Shown here: positions 6,841 to 15,500 of the stretch, in pieces
How the letters are laid out: each line of letters starts with the position of its first letter
Numbering within the stretch: the stretch's first letter is position 1
Assembly (NCBI RefSeq): GCF_027941955.1
Contig: NZ_CP115960.1
Coordinates: forward strand, 1,736,001-1,800,000
Direction: 5' to 3'
Source of the DNA: Sphingomonas sp. 7/4-4
Lineage (GTDB): Bacteria; Pseudomonadota; Alphaproteobacteria; Sphingomonadales; Sphingomonadaceae
DNA: 64,000 nucleotides
Program-made: the position numbers and the translations under genes
The notes under the pieces: model-generated
Database searches by the model: none
Seen by the model: the letters and a program-made list of their open reading frames with translations, nothing else
Told to the model about the DNA's origin: nothing

Positions 6841-9347
6841 GCGACCGCCTGCGCCTGGTTGCCGAGCAACTGGTCGACGATCATCTGGCCGATATCGTTC
6901 TGCCACAGCCACAGGCCGTTGGCCTTGCCGCTGAAGCTCGCCTCGCCGCCGAGCCGCCCGTCGGGCACATGCCCCGAAGCGAGCCCGATGCCGAACACGC
7001 CCGGCACCGGCCGTCCGTTCGCGTCGATCACGCGGCATTGCTGGTCGACCAGCCGCGGCCGTCCCGGCGCATCGGCGGCGAGCGCGATCCGGCTGCCGTC
7101 CTGATCGAACAAGGGCAGCGCACGCGGGCGATAGCCCAGCGCGCCGATCACGACGTCGGCGCCCTCGAGTTCGGCGCGCACCGCCGCGTCGTCGATCGCG
7201 CCGATCCGCCGCAATGCCATGCGCGGATCGGGTGCCCGCCCGCCGACGCCGAGCATCCGCAGCACCAGTTCGCGCGCCTCCAGCCGGAAGCCCGCCAATC
7301 GATAGACGAACCCGCTCACCGGGCAGATGTCCTGCGCCCCGAAATCGGTGAACCCGTCCGCCCGCGCTTCCTCGACCGAACGATAAAAGGGCCGCAGCGG
7401 CCGGCGGTGATAGAGCGCGAGTGCCCCCGCCCCGAGCGGCAGCGCCGGCGACGCCTTGAGGATCAGCGCCGCGGCGGCGAGCGCGCTGGTCGATCCGCCG
7501 ACGATCGCGATCCGCGGGGCCGGGGTTCCGGCGATCCGCGCGCGCAACGCGTCGAGCCCGCCGATGCGGAGAAATTCGTCGCCCGCCATCAGCCGCTCGC
7601 CGGCCAGCACGCCCAGAGCGACTCCGGCGACCTGCTCGGCCTCGACATTGCCGCGCGCCTGATAGCCGCCGGTCGCGATCACCAATTTCTCGGCGCGCAT
7701 CACCCGCACTTCGCCGGTGACGCGATTGCGCACCCGCGCCGCCCAGAGTCCGTCCGCGGTGCGCCGCGCCTCGATCACTTCGCTGCGCGTCACCACCGTG
7801 CCGCCCTGCTCCGCCACGATCATGCCGAGCTGCGCGCCGGTCGCCTCGAGGAACGGCGTCGTCCGTGCCAGCGGCACGCCCAATTTGCCCGCGTGCATCG
7901 CCACTTCCTGTCCCGACGAATGCGTCTCGAGCGCGGCGATGCCGCCATGCTCGTTGCCCTTCACGGCAGTGAGGAACGTCTCGGCGGTGCTGTCCGACGT
8001 GATCGCATAGGTGCCGATCTCGCCGCGCCCGAGCACGGCATCGCGCTCGACCACTGCGAGCCCCGCATTGGCCAGCCGCACCAGCGCGTCGCTCTTGCTC
8101 GCCGCGGTCAGCAATGCCGTGCCCGCAGGCCCGCCGCCGACGATCAGCGCGGCATGGACATGCGCCCCGCGCCGCTCGGCACCCGGCAGGCTCTTGAGCC
8201 CTGATGCCGCGCATGCGTCGATCAACGCGGTGCAGACCCGCTCGACGTCCGCCTCGGTCATCCCGTCGGTCACCGGCAGCGAGAGCACGCGCGCGCCGAC
8301 ATCGTCGCACACCGGCAGCGGCTCGCTCACGCCATGCGCGCGGAACCAGGGCTGCTCGCCCAGATGCGGGCTGAAATAATGCGCCGCACCGATCCCCTGT
8401 TCGGCCAGCGTCTCGACGATCGCGCGGCGATGCCCGGCAAAGGCGCGCGGCAGCAGCAGCGACTGGAATTGCAGCGCCGGCCGCGATCCGCGCAATTCCT
8501 GGAACTCGAATCCCTTCTCGGCCGCGAACCCGCCCAAAGCCCTGCGATACACGGCGTCGAGCTTCATCCGGTGCGCCGCGACCGCCTCGATCTCGTCGAG
8601 CTTCGCCCGTGCCACCAGCCCTAGCACTTCGGGCAATTTAGCGTTGAACCCCGGCCCCTCGGCCGAGCGCCCGCCGGCAAAGCCGAAATTGCTCATCCGC
8701 CGCAGCGCCTCGATCAGCCCGGCATCGCCCGAATGGACCAGCCCGCCCTCGGCAGTCGCGAACACCTTGGTCGCGTGCATCGAATAGACCACGGCAAAGG
8801 GCTCGCCCGCCCCGAACTGGCGCCCATCGGCATCCAGTGCCCCCAGCGAGGCCGCGGCGTCGATCACCACGCCTACGCCGCGTTCGGCATAGCCGCGGTA
8901 GCGCGCCAGATCGATCCCCGCGCCGAAGGTCGCATAGGGCACCACTGCCGCGATGCGGTCGCCATATTTCTCGAACGCCCGCGCCTCGGCCTCGGCGCTC
9001 GCCGCCCAGTCCTCGGGGTCCACGTCGCACAGCAAGGGCGTCAGCCCCGCCCATTCGGCCGCATGCGCGGTCGCGGCGAAGGTGAAGGCGGGGATCAGCG
9101 CGAAATTGCCCTTGCCCGCGCGCGGCCCCGCGGCATGACGGATCGCCAGCATCAGCCCGAGCGTCGCATTGCCCACCGCGAGGCAATCGCCCGCCCCGCC
9201 GAACAGTAAAGCCGTCGCCGCGGCCTCGAACCCGCGCACCACCGGTCCGCCGTTCGAATAGATCCCGCGCGCCTCGATCTCCGCGAGCGCATCGGCCATC
9301 CCGCTCAGCTTCGGTGGTCGCGGCGCGATCAGCGGCAGCCGATCCAT
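6837..9347 (-). CDS. Fusion: DegT/DnrJ/EryC1-type aminotransferase + FAD/NAD(P)H-dependent oxidoreductase
   Basis: 836 residues in one uninterrupted frame. Residues 1-380 are a DegT/DnrJ/EryC1/StrS PLP enzyme: PAFTFAATAHAAEWAGLTPLLCDVDP, VVIDAAASLGA (Asp163), and SMHATKVFATAEGG with the Schiff-base Lys194. After a linker of about 20 residues, residues 400-836 form a two-dinucleotide flavoprotein: GGGPAG (404-409) for FAD, ATGGYQARGN, a second nucleotide motif IVGGSTSA (615-622), and GVFGIGLASGH near the end. The layout is like N-hydroxylating or Baeyer-Villiger-type monooxygenases, but the subclass is uncertain. It probably makes an amino sugar or amine and oxidises it, for the coupled glycosyltransferase. 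This is inference. Because indels are frequent here, the junction (about 8145-8215) deserves a check. Confidence 0.85.
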   Translation of the reverse strand: MDRLPLIAPRPPKLSGMADALAEIEARGIYSNGGPVVRGFEAAATALLFGGAGDCLAVGNATLGLMLAIRHAAGPRAGKGNFALIPAFTFAATAHAAEWAGLTPLLCDVDPEDWAASAEAEARAFEKYGDRIAAVVPYATFGAGIDLARYRGYAERGVGVVIDAAASLGALDADGRQFGAGEPFAVVYSMHATKVFATAEGGLVHSGDAGLIEALRRMSNFGFAGGRSAEGPGFNAKLPEVLGLVARAKLDEIEAVAAHRMKLDAVYRRALGGFAAEKGFEFQELRGSRPALQFQSLLLPRAFAGHRRAIVETLAEQGIGAAHYFSPHLGEQPWFRAHGVSEPLPVCDDVGARVLSLPVTDGMTEADVERVCTALIDACAASGLKSLPGAERRGAHVHAALIVGGGPAGTALLTAASKSDALVRLANAGLAVVERDAVLGRGEIGTYAITSDSTAETFLTAVKGNEHGGIAALETHSSGQEVAMHAGKLGVPLARTTPFLEATGAQLGMIVAEQGGTVVTRSEVIEARRTADGLWAARVRNRVTGEVRVMRAEKLVIATGGYQARGNVEAEQVAGVALGVLAGERLMAGDEFLRIGGLDALRARIAGTPAPRIAIVGGSTSALAAAALILKASPALPLGAGALALYHRRPLRPFYRSVEEARADGFTDFGAQDICPVSGFVYRLAGFRLEARELVLRMLGVGGRAPDPRMALRRIGAIDDAAVRAELEGADVVIGALGYRPRALPLFDQDGSRIALAADAPGRPRLVDQQCRVIDANGRPVPGVFGIGLASGHVPDGRLGGEASFSGKANGLWLWQNDIGQMIVDQLLGNQAQAVA

Positions 9348-9476
9348 AGTCTTCCCCCAGCTCCATTCCCTGCCGGTCGCGCCGGCATGATCGGGAAGAG
9401 CCTAGCCGCGCCGAACCTTCTATTTCGTAAAGCCTTCCGCATGGACGCCGCCGCCCGCGCGGGCTAGCCCAGAGCC

Positions 9477-10011
9477 ATGATCCTCGGCCCCCGGAACAGA
9501 TCGATTCGGCCACCCGCGCCTTTTGCGAGACGATCTCGCGCGAGGTCCCGCTCTACGTGCGCGTCGAGCCCGCTCCCGACGCCAAACCCGCTTATTGTTT
9601 CGACAATTCGGTTGCGCAGGCGCTGCGGCACGGCGGAGAGGCGGTCTATGGCTGGGCGATCTGGCGCTGGCCCGGCCGCTGGTTCGAGGCCGAGCACCAC
9701 GCCGTCTGGCGCCGCCCCGAAGGCGACCTGCTCGATGTCACGCCACAGGCCGGCGATCCGCCGCGCGTATTGTTCCTGCCCGATCCTTCCGCACCCTATG
9801 ATCCCGCCACCTTCCGCCCCAACATCATGGCTCCCGACGGCCATGAAGCCCTGGTCCGCGAATATATCGCGCTGGTGGCGAAGCGCGGCGAGATCACGCG
9901 TCCTTATTGGGAGCCGGGGATGGACGTGCTGCCGCTCTTCTCCCCGAGGATCAGCAGCGGATCGCGCCCATCGACGCGCGCATGGCGGAGTTGCGGGCGG
10001 CGATGGGGTGA
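9477..10011 (+). CDS. Uncharacterised protein with Cys/His/Asp (papain-like) pattern, frame broken twice
   Basis: Reconstructed as 178 residues: MILGPPEQIDSATRAFCETISREV, then VEPAPDAKPAYCFDNSVAQALRHGG, GWAIWRWPGRWFEAEHHAVWRRPEGDLLDVTP, and the ending SPEDQQRIAPIDARMAELRAAMG. Repair needs one more C in the C5 run near 9490 and one more G near 9946, which give an exact codon count. A Cys followed by Asn, then a His in EAEHHAVW and an Asp in DLLDVTP, recall the catalytic order of papain/transglutaminase-fold enzymes. That is only a pattern reading, with no family assigned. It is divergent from the fusion gene across about 130 bp. Confidence 0.6.
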
Positions 10012-10314
10012 GCCGCGCCCCAGCCAGGGGCTCGCTCTCGATTCGACAGCAAAACACCTTCGTTCCAGCCGGTTAACCTCGATTGTTCGGAACGCAGTCC
10101 TCGCACCGGGATTGTGCCCTGCTGCCGGGATGAAGAACCCGGGGAGGGTCGTAACATGAGTTCCGTACGTCGAATGGCGCGGCTGCTTGCGCAGTACGCA
10201 TCCACCGAGCCACGCCGCGGCCCGCCGGAGCATCCCCGCGCGGCCGATCGTTCCGCACCGCTCCCGGCGCCGTCGGGTCAGAGGCGCTGAAAGCCGGCAT
10301 TCGCAATCTGGAGT
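10012..10314. other. Intergenic stretch, no strongly supported gene
   Basis: About 300 bp between the uncharacterised gene and the convergent secreted-protein gene. The only candidate is a 44-codon frame at 10156-10290, listed separately. No RNA gene, terminator with a U-tract or repeat was recognised. Confidence 0.5.
10156..10290 (+). CDS. Possible small protein (44 residues)
   Basis: ATG at 10156 preceded by a good ribosome-binding site (GGGGAGGG, about 8 nt upstream) opens a 44-codon frame starting MSSVRRMARLLAQYAST and ending in an Arg/Pro-rich tail. The N-terminus could form an amphipathic helix. I recognise no family, and high-GC DNA often has such chance frames. The ribosome-binding site is the only real support. 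Confidence 0.25.
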   Translation: MSSVRRMARLLAQYASTEPRRGPPEHPRAADRSAPLPAPSGQRR

Positions 10315-10740
10315 TTAGTGCGTTTGAGCCCGCGCAAGGGGTGCCGGCTCATGAAACGGCGCGACCCTGCATGTCGCAGTCGCATTTCGGACGACCGGTC
10401 CCAAACCGGCGTCGAAGGCCTGATAGTCGGTCAGCCTCGCCGATCGACGATCGAACGTCATCCGGCGCTTCTGGCTACCGCGATCCAGATCGGCGAGTTT
10501 GACCAGCGTCGGGGTGCTGTCGCTGATGGCATAGGTCTGATCCGGCCCGCATTTATCGTAGCAGTAGGACTTCGCAGCCAGATCGGCACTGAAGGTGATG
10601 GCGTAGGGAACGGTCTGCGGGGCCTGTGATCCGATCTGCACGGTCTCGGTCCCGCTGCAGCTCTCACCTATTTTGTCCGCTGCGTAGGCCGGCGGCGACC
10701 CGACCAATGCCAGAGCAGACGCAAGAATAGCGAGCTTCAT
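10315..10740 (-). CDS. Hypothetical secreted protein
   Basis: 141 residues starting MKLAILASALALVGSPPAYAADK, a clear Sec signal peptide with an AYA cleavage site. The mature part is small and polar with four cysteines (CSG, CYDKCG, TCRV), suggesting disulfides in the periplasm or outside the cell. No known domain is recognised. The gene stands alone, convergent with the preceding gene and about 100 bp beyond the stop of lepA on the same strand. Confidence 0.7.
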   Translation of the reverse strand: MKLAILASALALVGSPPAYAADKIGESCSGTETVQIGSQAPQTVPYAITFSADLAAKSYCYDKCGPDQTYAISDSTPTLVKLADLDRGSQKRRMTFDRRSARLTDYQAFDAGLGPVVRNATATCRVAPFHEPAPLARAQTH

Positions 10741-10846
10741 AAGGCCTCCGTTGCGGACACGGCTGATGGCCGAGATTACACCCCGGCCACCACGGCCGCC
10801 ATAGGCATCTTCAGCGCCTTTTCTCTGGCCGAACGTCGCCCGCGCC

Positions 10847-12640
10847 TTATTCCTCGCCCATCCGCAGCGCCGCGATGAAGGCCTCTTGCGGGATGCTCAC
10901 GCTGCCATATTCGCGCATCTTCGCCTTGCCCTTCTTCTGCTTCTCGAGCAGTTTCCGTTTACGCGTGGCATCGCCGCCATAGCATTTTGCGGTGACGTCC
11001 TTGCGCATCGCGCTGATCGTCTCGCGGGCGATCACCTTGCCGCCGATCGCCGCCTGGATCGGGATCTTGAACAGATGGCGCGGAATCAGTTCCTTCAGCC
11101 GCTCGACCATGCCGCGGCCGCGCACTTCGGCGGTGGCGCGGTGGACGATCATGCTCAGCGCATCCACCGGTTCCTCGTTGACCAGGATGCCCATCTTGAC
11201 CAGATCGCCCGGGCGGTGGCCGATCTGTTCGTAATCGAAGCTGGCATAGCCCTTTGAGAGCGACTTCAGCCGGTCGTAAAAGTCGAACACCACTTCGTTG
11301 AGCGGCAGCTCATAGGTCACCTGCGCGCGGCCACCGACATAGGTTAGGTTCTTCTGGATGCCGCGCCGTTCCTGGCACAGCTTCAGGATCGAGCCGAGAT
11401 ATTCGTCAGGCACATAGATCACTGCCTGGATCCACGGCTCCTCGATCTCCTCGATCTTGGTGGGATCGGGCATGTCGGCCGGGTTGTGCAACTCGATCTC
11501 GCCGCCATTGTGCGTGAGCCTGATCTTGTAGACCACCGACGGCGCGGTGGTGATCAGGTCGAGATCATATTCGCGGGTCAGCCGCTCCTGGATGATTTCG
11601 AGGTGGAGCAGCCCGAGGAAGCCGCAGCGGAAGCCGAAGCCCAATGCCGCGCTGGTCTCCATCTCGAACGAGAAGGAGGCATCGTTGAGACGCAGCTTGG
11701 AGATGCTCTCACGCAGTTTCTCGAAATCCGCAGCATCGACCGGGAACAGGCCGCAGAACACCACCGGCTGGACTTCCTTGAAGCCCGGCAGCGCCTCCGC
11801 GGTCGGGCGCCTGGCGTCGGTGAGCGTGTCGCCGACACGGGCCTGCGCCACTTCCTTGATCTGCGCGGTGATGAAGCCGATCTCGCCGGGGCCGAGGTCC
11901 GGGAGCTGCTCGATCTTGGGGCGGAAGGCGCCGACGCGGTCGATCAGGTGCGTGGTGCCCGCGGCCATGAACTTGATCTGCTGGCCCTTCCTGATCGTCC
12001 CGTCGATCACCCGGACGAGGATGACGACGCCCAGATACGGATCGTACCAGCTGTCGACGAGCATCGCCTTGAGCGGGGCATCGGCATCGCCCTTGGGCGC
12101 CGGGATGCGCTCGATGATCGCGTCGAGGATCTCCTCGATGCCGATCCCCGATTTGGCGCTGGCGAGCACCGCGTTCGAGGCGTCGATGCCGATGATCTCC
12201 TCGATCTCGTGCCGCACCTTCTCGGGTTCGGCGCTGGGGAGATCGATCTTGTTGATCACCGGGATGATCTCGTGATCGTGCTCGATCGACTGATAGACGT
12301 TCGCGAGCGTCTGCGCCTCGACGCCCTGCGCCGCGTCGACGACGAGGAGCGCGCCTTCGCACGCGGCGAGGCTGCGGCTCACTTCATAGGCGAAGTCGAC
12401 ATGGCCCGGCGTGTCCATCAGGTTGAGCGTGTGGCCCTTCCAGTCGAGGCGCACGGTCTGCGCCTTGATGGTGATCCCGCGCTCCTTCTCGATATCCATG
12501 TTGTCGAGGACTTGCGAGGACATCTCACGCTCGGAGAGCCCACCGGTGCGCTGGATCAGCCGGTCGGCCAGAGTCGATTTGCCGTGATCGATATGCGCAA
12601 TGATCGAGAAATTGCGGATCTTTGAAAGTTCGGTCGCCAT
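10847..12640 (-). CDS. lepA: Elongation factor 4 (translational GTPase LepA)
   Basis: 597 residues, the usual LepA length. G1 is HIDHGKST near the start, G2 is in [16 protein letters not shown]3 is DTPGHVDF, G4 is NKIDLPSA and G5 is SAKSGIG. After domain II come the EF-G-like domains III and V, and the C-terminal LepA-specific domain ends [29 protein letters not shown]. It binds ribosomes and acts in translation quality or ribosome biogenesis. The frame is intact. It lies downstream of the nadR-like/pnuC pair on the same strand, separated by about 50 bp. Confidence 0.97.
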   Translation of the reverse strand: MATELSKIRNFSIIAHIDHGKSTLADRLIQRTGGLSEREMSSQVLDNMDIEKERGITIKAQTVRLDWKGHTLNLMDTPGHVDFAYEVSRSLAACEGALLVVDAAQGVEAQTLANVYQSIEHDHEIIPVINKIDLPSAEPEKVRHEIEEIIGIDASNAVLASAKSGIGIEEILDAIIERIPAPKGDADAPLKAMLVDSWYDPYLGVVILVRVIDGTIRKGQQIKFMAAGTTHLIDRVGAFRPKIEQLPDLGPGEIGFITAQIKEVAQARVGDTLTDARRPTAEALPGFKEVQPVVFCGLFPVDAADFEKLRESISKLRLNDASFSFEMETSAALGFGFRCGFLGLLHLEIIQERLTREYDLDLITTAPSVVYKIRLTHNGGEIELHNPADMPDPTKIEEIEEPWIQAVIYVPDEYLGSILKLCQERRGIQKNLTYVGGRAQVTYELPLNEVVFDFYDRLKSLSKGYASFDYEQIGHRPGDLVKMGILVNEEPVDALSMIVHRATAEVRGRGMVERLKELIPRHLFKIPIQAAIGGKVIARETISAMRKDVTAKCYGGDATRKRKLLEKQKKGKAKMREYGSVSIPQEAFIAALRMGEE

Positions 12641-12693
12641 GATCGCGCGGCGTTAGCAGGGGCGGCGCACGATGCGAAGGGGCTGCGCGCCGT

Positions 12694-13212
12694 CTAGGGC
12701 CGATAGGCCGCGATTGCCGCCAGCGCCGCCTCGAACCGCGCCTCACCCTGCCCGCTGACCAGCGCCCAGCGCACGCCGCGGCGCTCGAGCTCGGCCTTGG
12801 ACAATTCGAAGAAGCGGCGGCGGAGCGGCTCGGTGCCGAACATCCGCGTGCCGTCCTTGATCCACGGCAAGTCGATGTCGAACAGCAGGTAGAGATCCGC
12901 GGTGTTGTCCCATGCGTCGAACCACGGATCGCGCTTGGCGAACAGCATGTCCGCCCACACAGCGGTCATCAGGGGGTCGGTGTCGAGGATCAGCGGATCG
13001 GCGCCCTCGGCCAGCAGCATGCGCGCGCCGGCGTCGTGGTTCTGCGCGATCTCGATCAGGTCGCGCATCGTGAACATGATGCCGTGGGCCTCGGCATAAT
13101 CACGACCATATTCGTCGAGCATCTCGCCGCCGAAATGCTCGGCCAATCGCCTGGCGATCGTCGTCTTGCCCACGCTTTCGGGGCCGTGGAGGCAGATGGT
13201 GCGCGGGATCAT
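12694..13212 (-). CDS. NadR-like AAA ATPase / ribosylnicotinamide kinase domain protein
   Basis: 172 residues. P-loop GPESVGKTTIARRLAEHFGG near the N-terminus, the EYGRDYAE segment, and a Walker-B-like LILDTDPLMTAVW match the C-terminal kinase domain of NadR, which phosphorylates nicotinamide riboside. The NadR adenylyltransferase and DNA-binding domains are absent. The start (ATG at 13212) overlaps the pnuC stop as ATGA. PnuC imports nicotinamide riboside and this kinase would trap it, so the pair forms an NAD salvage unit. The role rests on the motifs plus the pnuC context. Confidence 0.85.
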   Translation of the reverse strand: MIPRTICLHGPESVGKTTIARRLAEHFGGEMLDEYGRDYAEAHGIMFTMRDLIEIAQNHDAGARMLLAEGADPLILDTDPLMTAVWADMLFAKRDPWFDAWDNTADLYLLFDIDLPWIKDGTRMFGTEPLRRRFFELSKAELERRGVRWALVSGQGEARFEAALAAIAAYRP

Positions 13213-13763
13213 GCTTTGGCTTTGGTCCAATGGATCAGGCCCCAGACGGACAGGGCAAGGAAGACGACGTAGAGCCCGGCGGTGAGCCAGAGCCCCTTTA
13301 TGGCGAACAAGGGCACCGCGGCCAGATCGATGAGGATCCACAGCACCCAGCTTTCCCATTTGCGGCGCGACTGGAGGATCTGCGCCGCGACGCTGAACAT
13401 CGCAATGCTGCCGTCCCACCACGGAAAAGCGGCATCGGTGTAGCGATGCATCACTGCGCCCCAAACCGCCGATGCGGCGACGCAGCCCGCGAGCCAGCCG
13501 AGCCGCGCGGCATATCCGAGTTGCTCGACGCGCACTTCGCCGGTTCGGGCACGCGAACGGGTCCAGTTCCACCAGCCATAGAGGTTCACCGCGATGTAGA
13601 AGAGCTGGAGCAGCGCGTCGCTGTAGAGCTTCTGATGGAAGAATATCCACGCGTAGAGCGACACCATCGCCAGCGCGAACGGGTAGTTCCACATGCTCCG
13701 CCGGACCACCAGCGTCACGTTGATCAGCCCGAACAGGGTGGCGGCGGCTTCGATCGGGCTCAC
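13209..13763 (-). CDS. pnuC: PnuC-type nicotinamide riboside transporter
   Basis: 184 residues with about six to seven hydrophobic helices. SLYAWIFFHQKLYSDALLQLFYIAVNLYGWWNW is the PnuC signature (the family's WxxW near YGWWNW), followed by a second repeat around GSIAMFSVAAQILQSRRKWESWVLWILIDLAAV. It moves nicotinamide riboside by facilitated diffusion across the inner membrane, to be phosphorylated by the coupled NadR-like kinase. Its start is about 90 bp from the divergent reductase gene. I saw no riboswitch in that short leader. Confidence 0.93.
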   Translation of the reverse strand: MSPIEAAATLFGLINVTLVVRRSMWNYPFALAMVSLYAWIFFHQKLYSDALLQLFYIAVNLYGWWNWTRSRARTGEVRVEQLGYAARLGWLAGCVAASAVWGAVMHRYTDAAFPWWDGSIAMFSVAAQILQSRRKWESWVLWILIDLAAVPLFAIKGLWLTAGLYVVFLALSVWGLIHWTKAKA

Positions 13764-13855
13764 GAACGTTTCGTAGCAGCAACTTCGCGCGGGGGTCGAG
13801 TGGGTTGCCCTGCGGAATTGTCGCGCTAGGCTGTCCCAAAATGCGAGAGGACAAT

Positions 13856-15154
13856 ATGCGCCATATCGCGGTGATCGGCTCCGGGCCGGCCGGCTATTAC
13901 ACTGCGGAAGCTTGCCAGAAGGCGTTCGGCGAGGGCGTGCGGGTCGACATCATCGATCGCCTGCCCGTGCCCTTCGGGCTGATCCGCACAGGCGTCGCCC
14001 CCGATCACCAGTCGATCAAGGGCGTATCGCGGCGCTACGAGGCCGTCGCGCTCACGGACAATGTCCGCTTCGTCGGCAACGTCACCATCGGCCAGGACGT
14101 GTCGATCGACGAGCTGCGCAGCCTCTACGACGCCGTGGTGCTCGCCACCGGCGCGCCGCACGACCGCAAGCTCGACATCCCCGGCGCCGAGCTCCCCGGC
14201 GTCGTGGGTTCGGCGGCGTTCGTCGGCTGGTATAACGGTCACCCCGATTATGCCGATCTCGCACCGCCGCTCGACGGGCCCGCGGTGGTGATCGGCAACG
14301 GCAATGTCGCGCTCGACGTCGCGCGGATCCTCGCCAAGACCAGGGAGGAGTTCGCCGGCTCGGACATTGTCGGCCATGCGCTCACTGCGCTGCAGGGCGC
14401 CCATATCGACACCATCACGCTCCTCGGCCGCCGCGGCCCGCATCAGATCGCGATGACGCCAAAGGAGCTTGGCGAGCTCGGCGAACTCGAGCGCGCCCGC
14501 CCGATCGTCGATCCGGCCGACCTGCCACCCCTCGACACGGATTCGCTGCTCGATCCCGGTCAGCGCAAATCGGTCACGCACCTGCGCAACTTCGCCGTCG
14601 CCAATGGCGCGGACAAGCCGGTCCACATCGTCTTCGATTTCTTCGCGATGCCCGTCGCCGTCGAGGGCGAAGGCAAGGTCGAACGGGTGGTGGTCGAACG
14701 CACCGCGCTGGACGGCGAAGGCCGCGCGAACGGCACCGGCGAGCGCTACGAAATACCCGCGAGCCTGGTGGTGAGTTGCATCGGCTATCGCACGCCGCCG
14801 ATCGAAGGCGTGCCCTATGACGATCGATCCGGCCGTTTCGCCAATGAGGAGGGGCGCGTGCTGCCCGGACTCTACGCGGTCGGCTGGGCGCGTCGCGGGC
14901 CGACCGGAACGATAGGCACCAACCGTCCCGACGGCTTCGCCATCGCAGACAAGATCGCCGCAGATATCGGCGACGGTTCGGGAAAGCAGGGGCGCGCCGG
15001 CCTTGACGCGCTGCTCGCCGGGCGCGGTGTCGAGGTCGTCACCTTCCGCGACTGGCAAAAGATCGAGGCCGCCGAGAACGCCGCAGCGCGCGAGGGATCC
15101 CCGCGCGAGAAATTCACCAGCATCGATGCATTGCTCGCCGCCAGAAATCCATGA
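13856..15154 (+). CDS. FAD-dependent ferredoxin--NADP+ reductase (adrenodoxin-reductase type)
   Basis: 432 residues from the ATG preceded by GAGAGG. Upstream in-frame starts add 17 unlikely residues. FAD motif GSGPAGYYTAEA at residues 7-18, FGLIRTGVAPDHQSIKGV (typical of the FprA/adrenodoxin-reductase group), NADP motif VIGNGNVALDVARIL, TLLGRRGP, and the C-terminal GWARRGPTGTIGTNRPDG are all present. It transfers electrons between NADPH and ferredoxin, often for cytochrome P450 or Fe-S enzymes. No ferredoxin gene is nearby, so the partner is unknown. Confidence 0.92.
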   Translation: MRHIAVIGSGPAGYYTAEACQKAFGEGVRVDIIDRLPVPFGLIRTGVAPDHQSIKGVSRRYEAVALTDNVRFVGNVTIGQDVSIDELRSLYDAVVLATGAPHDRKLDIPGAELPGVVGSAAFVGWYNGHPDYADLAPPLDGPAVVIGNGNVALDVARILAKTREEFAGSDIVGHALTALQGAHIDTITLLGRRGPHQIAMTPKELGELGELERARPIVDPADLPPLDTDSLLDPGQRKSVTHLRNFAVANGADKPVHIVFDFFAMPVAVEGEGKVERVVVERTALDGEGRANGTGERYEIPASLVVSCIGYRTPPIEGVPYDDRSGRFANEEGRVLPGLYAVGWARRGPTGTIGTNRPDGFAIADKIAADIGDGSGKQGRAGLDALLAGRGVEVVTFRDWQKIEAAENAAAREGSPREKFTSIDALLAARNP

Positions 15155-15244
15155 CCGCCAGCGCTTGCGCGACTCAATCCGCATGGTTATAGGCGCCGCT
15201 CCAGCATCGGTTCGCCCTTCGAAGGCGCTGAATCGATACTCCGT

Positions 15245-15321
15245 CGGGGAGTAGCTCAGCCTGGTAGAGCACTGTCTTCGGGAGGCAGGGGCCGGAGGTT
15301 CGAATCCTCTCTTCCCGACCA
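15245..15321 (+). tRNA. tRNA-Pro (anticodon CGG)
   Basis: 77 nt including CCA. The acceptor stem CGGGGAG pairs with CTTCCCG (one G-U), the D-arm has GCTCAGCCTGGTAGAGC, and the anticodon stem CTGTC/GGCAG carries the loop TTCGGGA with anticodon CGG. The T-arm is GGAGG-TTCGAAT-CCTCT, the discriminator is A, and CCA is encoded. A starting C1-G72 pair and A73 are normal for bacterial tRNA-Pro. No integrase or attachment duplication lies next to it. Confidence 0.96.
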
Positions 15322-15500
15322 TTTTCTTAAGCATCGCAACATCTGGCGCGAACCGGGCCTTAGCCGGTTTCGGCGCCGGCTTCGTGCAAGCGTTGCACTC
15401 GTTATCAACCACTTCGCTATTGTGCAGTGCAGCATGAAAGCCCATCTTCGTGCAGCGTGCGATTCGGCTCGCCTGTGGCCGGCTGGCCGGGAGATGCCCT

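Noticed and set aside
15245..15321. tRNA-Pro as an integration site
   Set aside because: No integrase, no direct repeat of the tRNA 3' end and no island-like content next to it.
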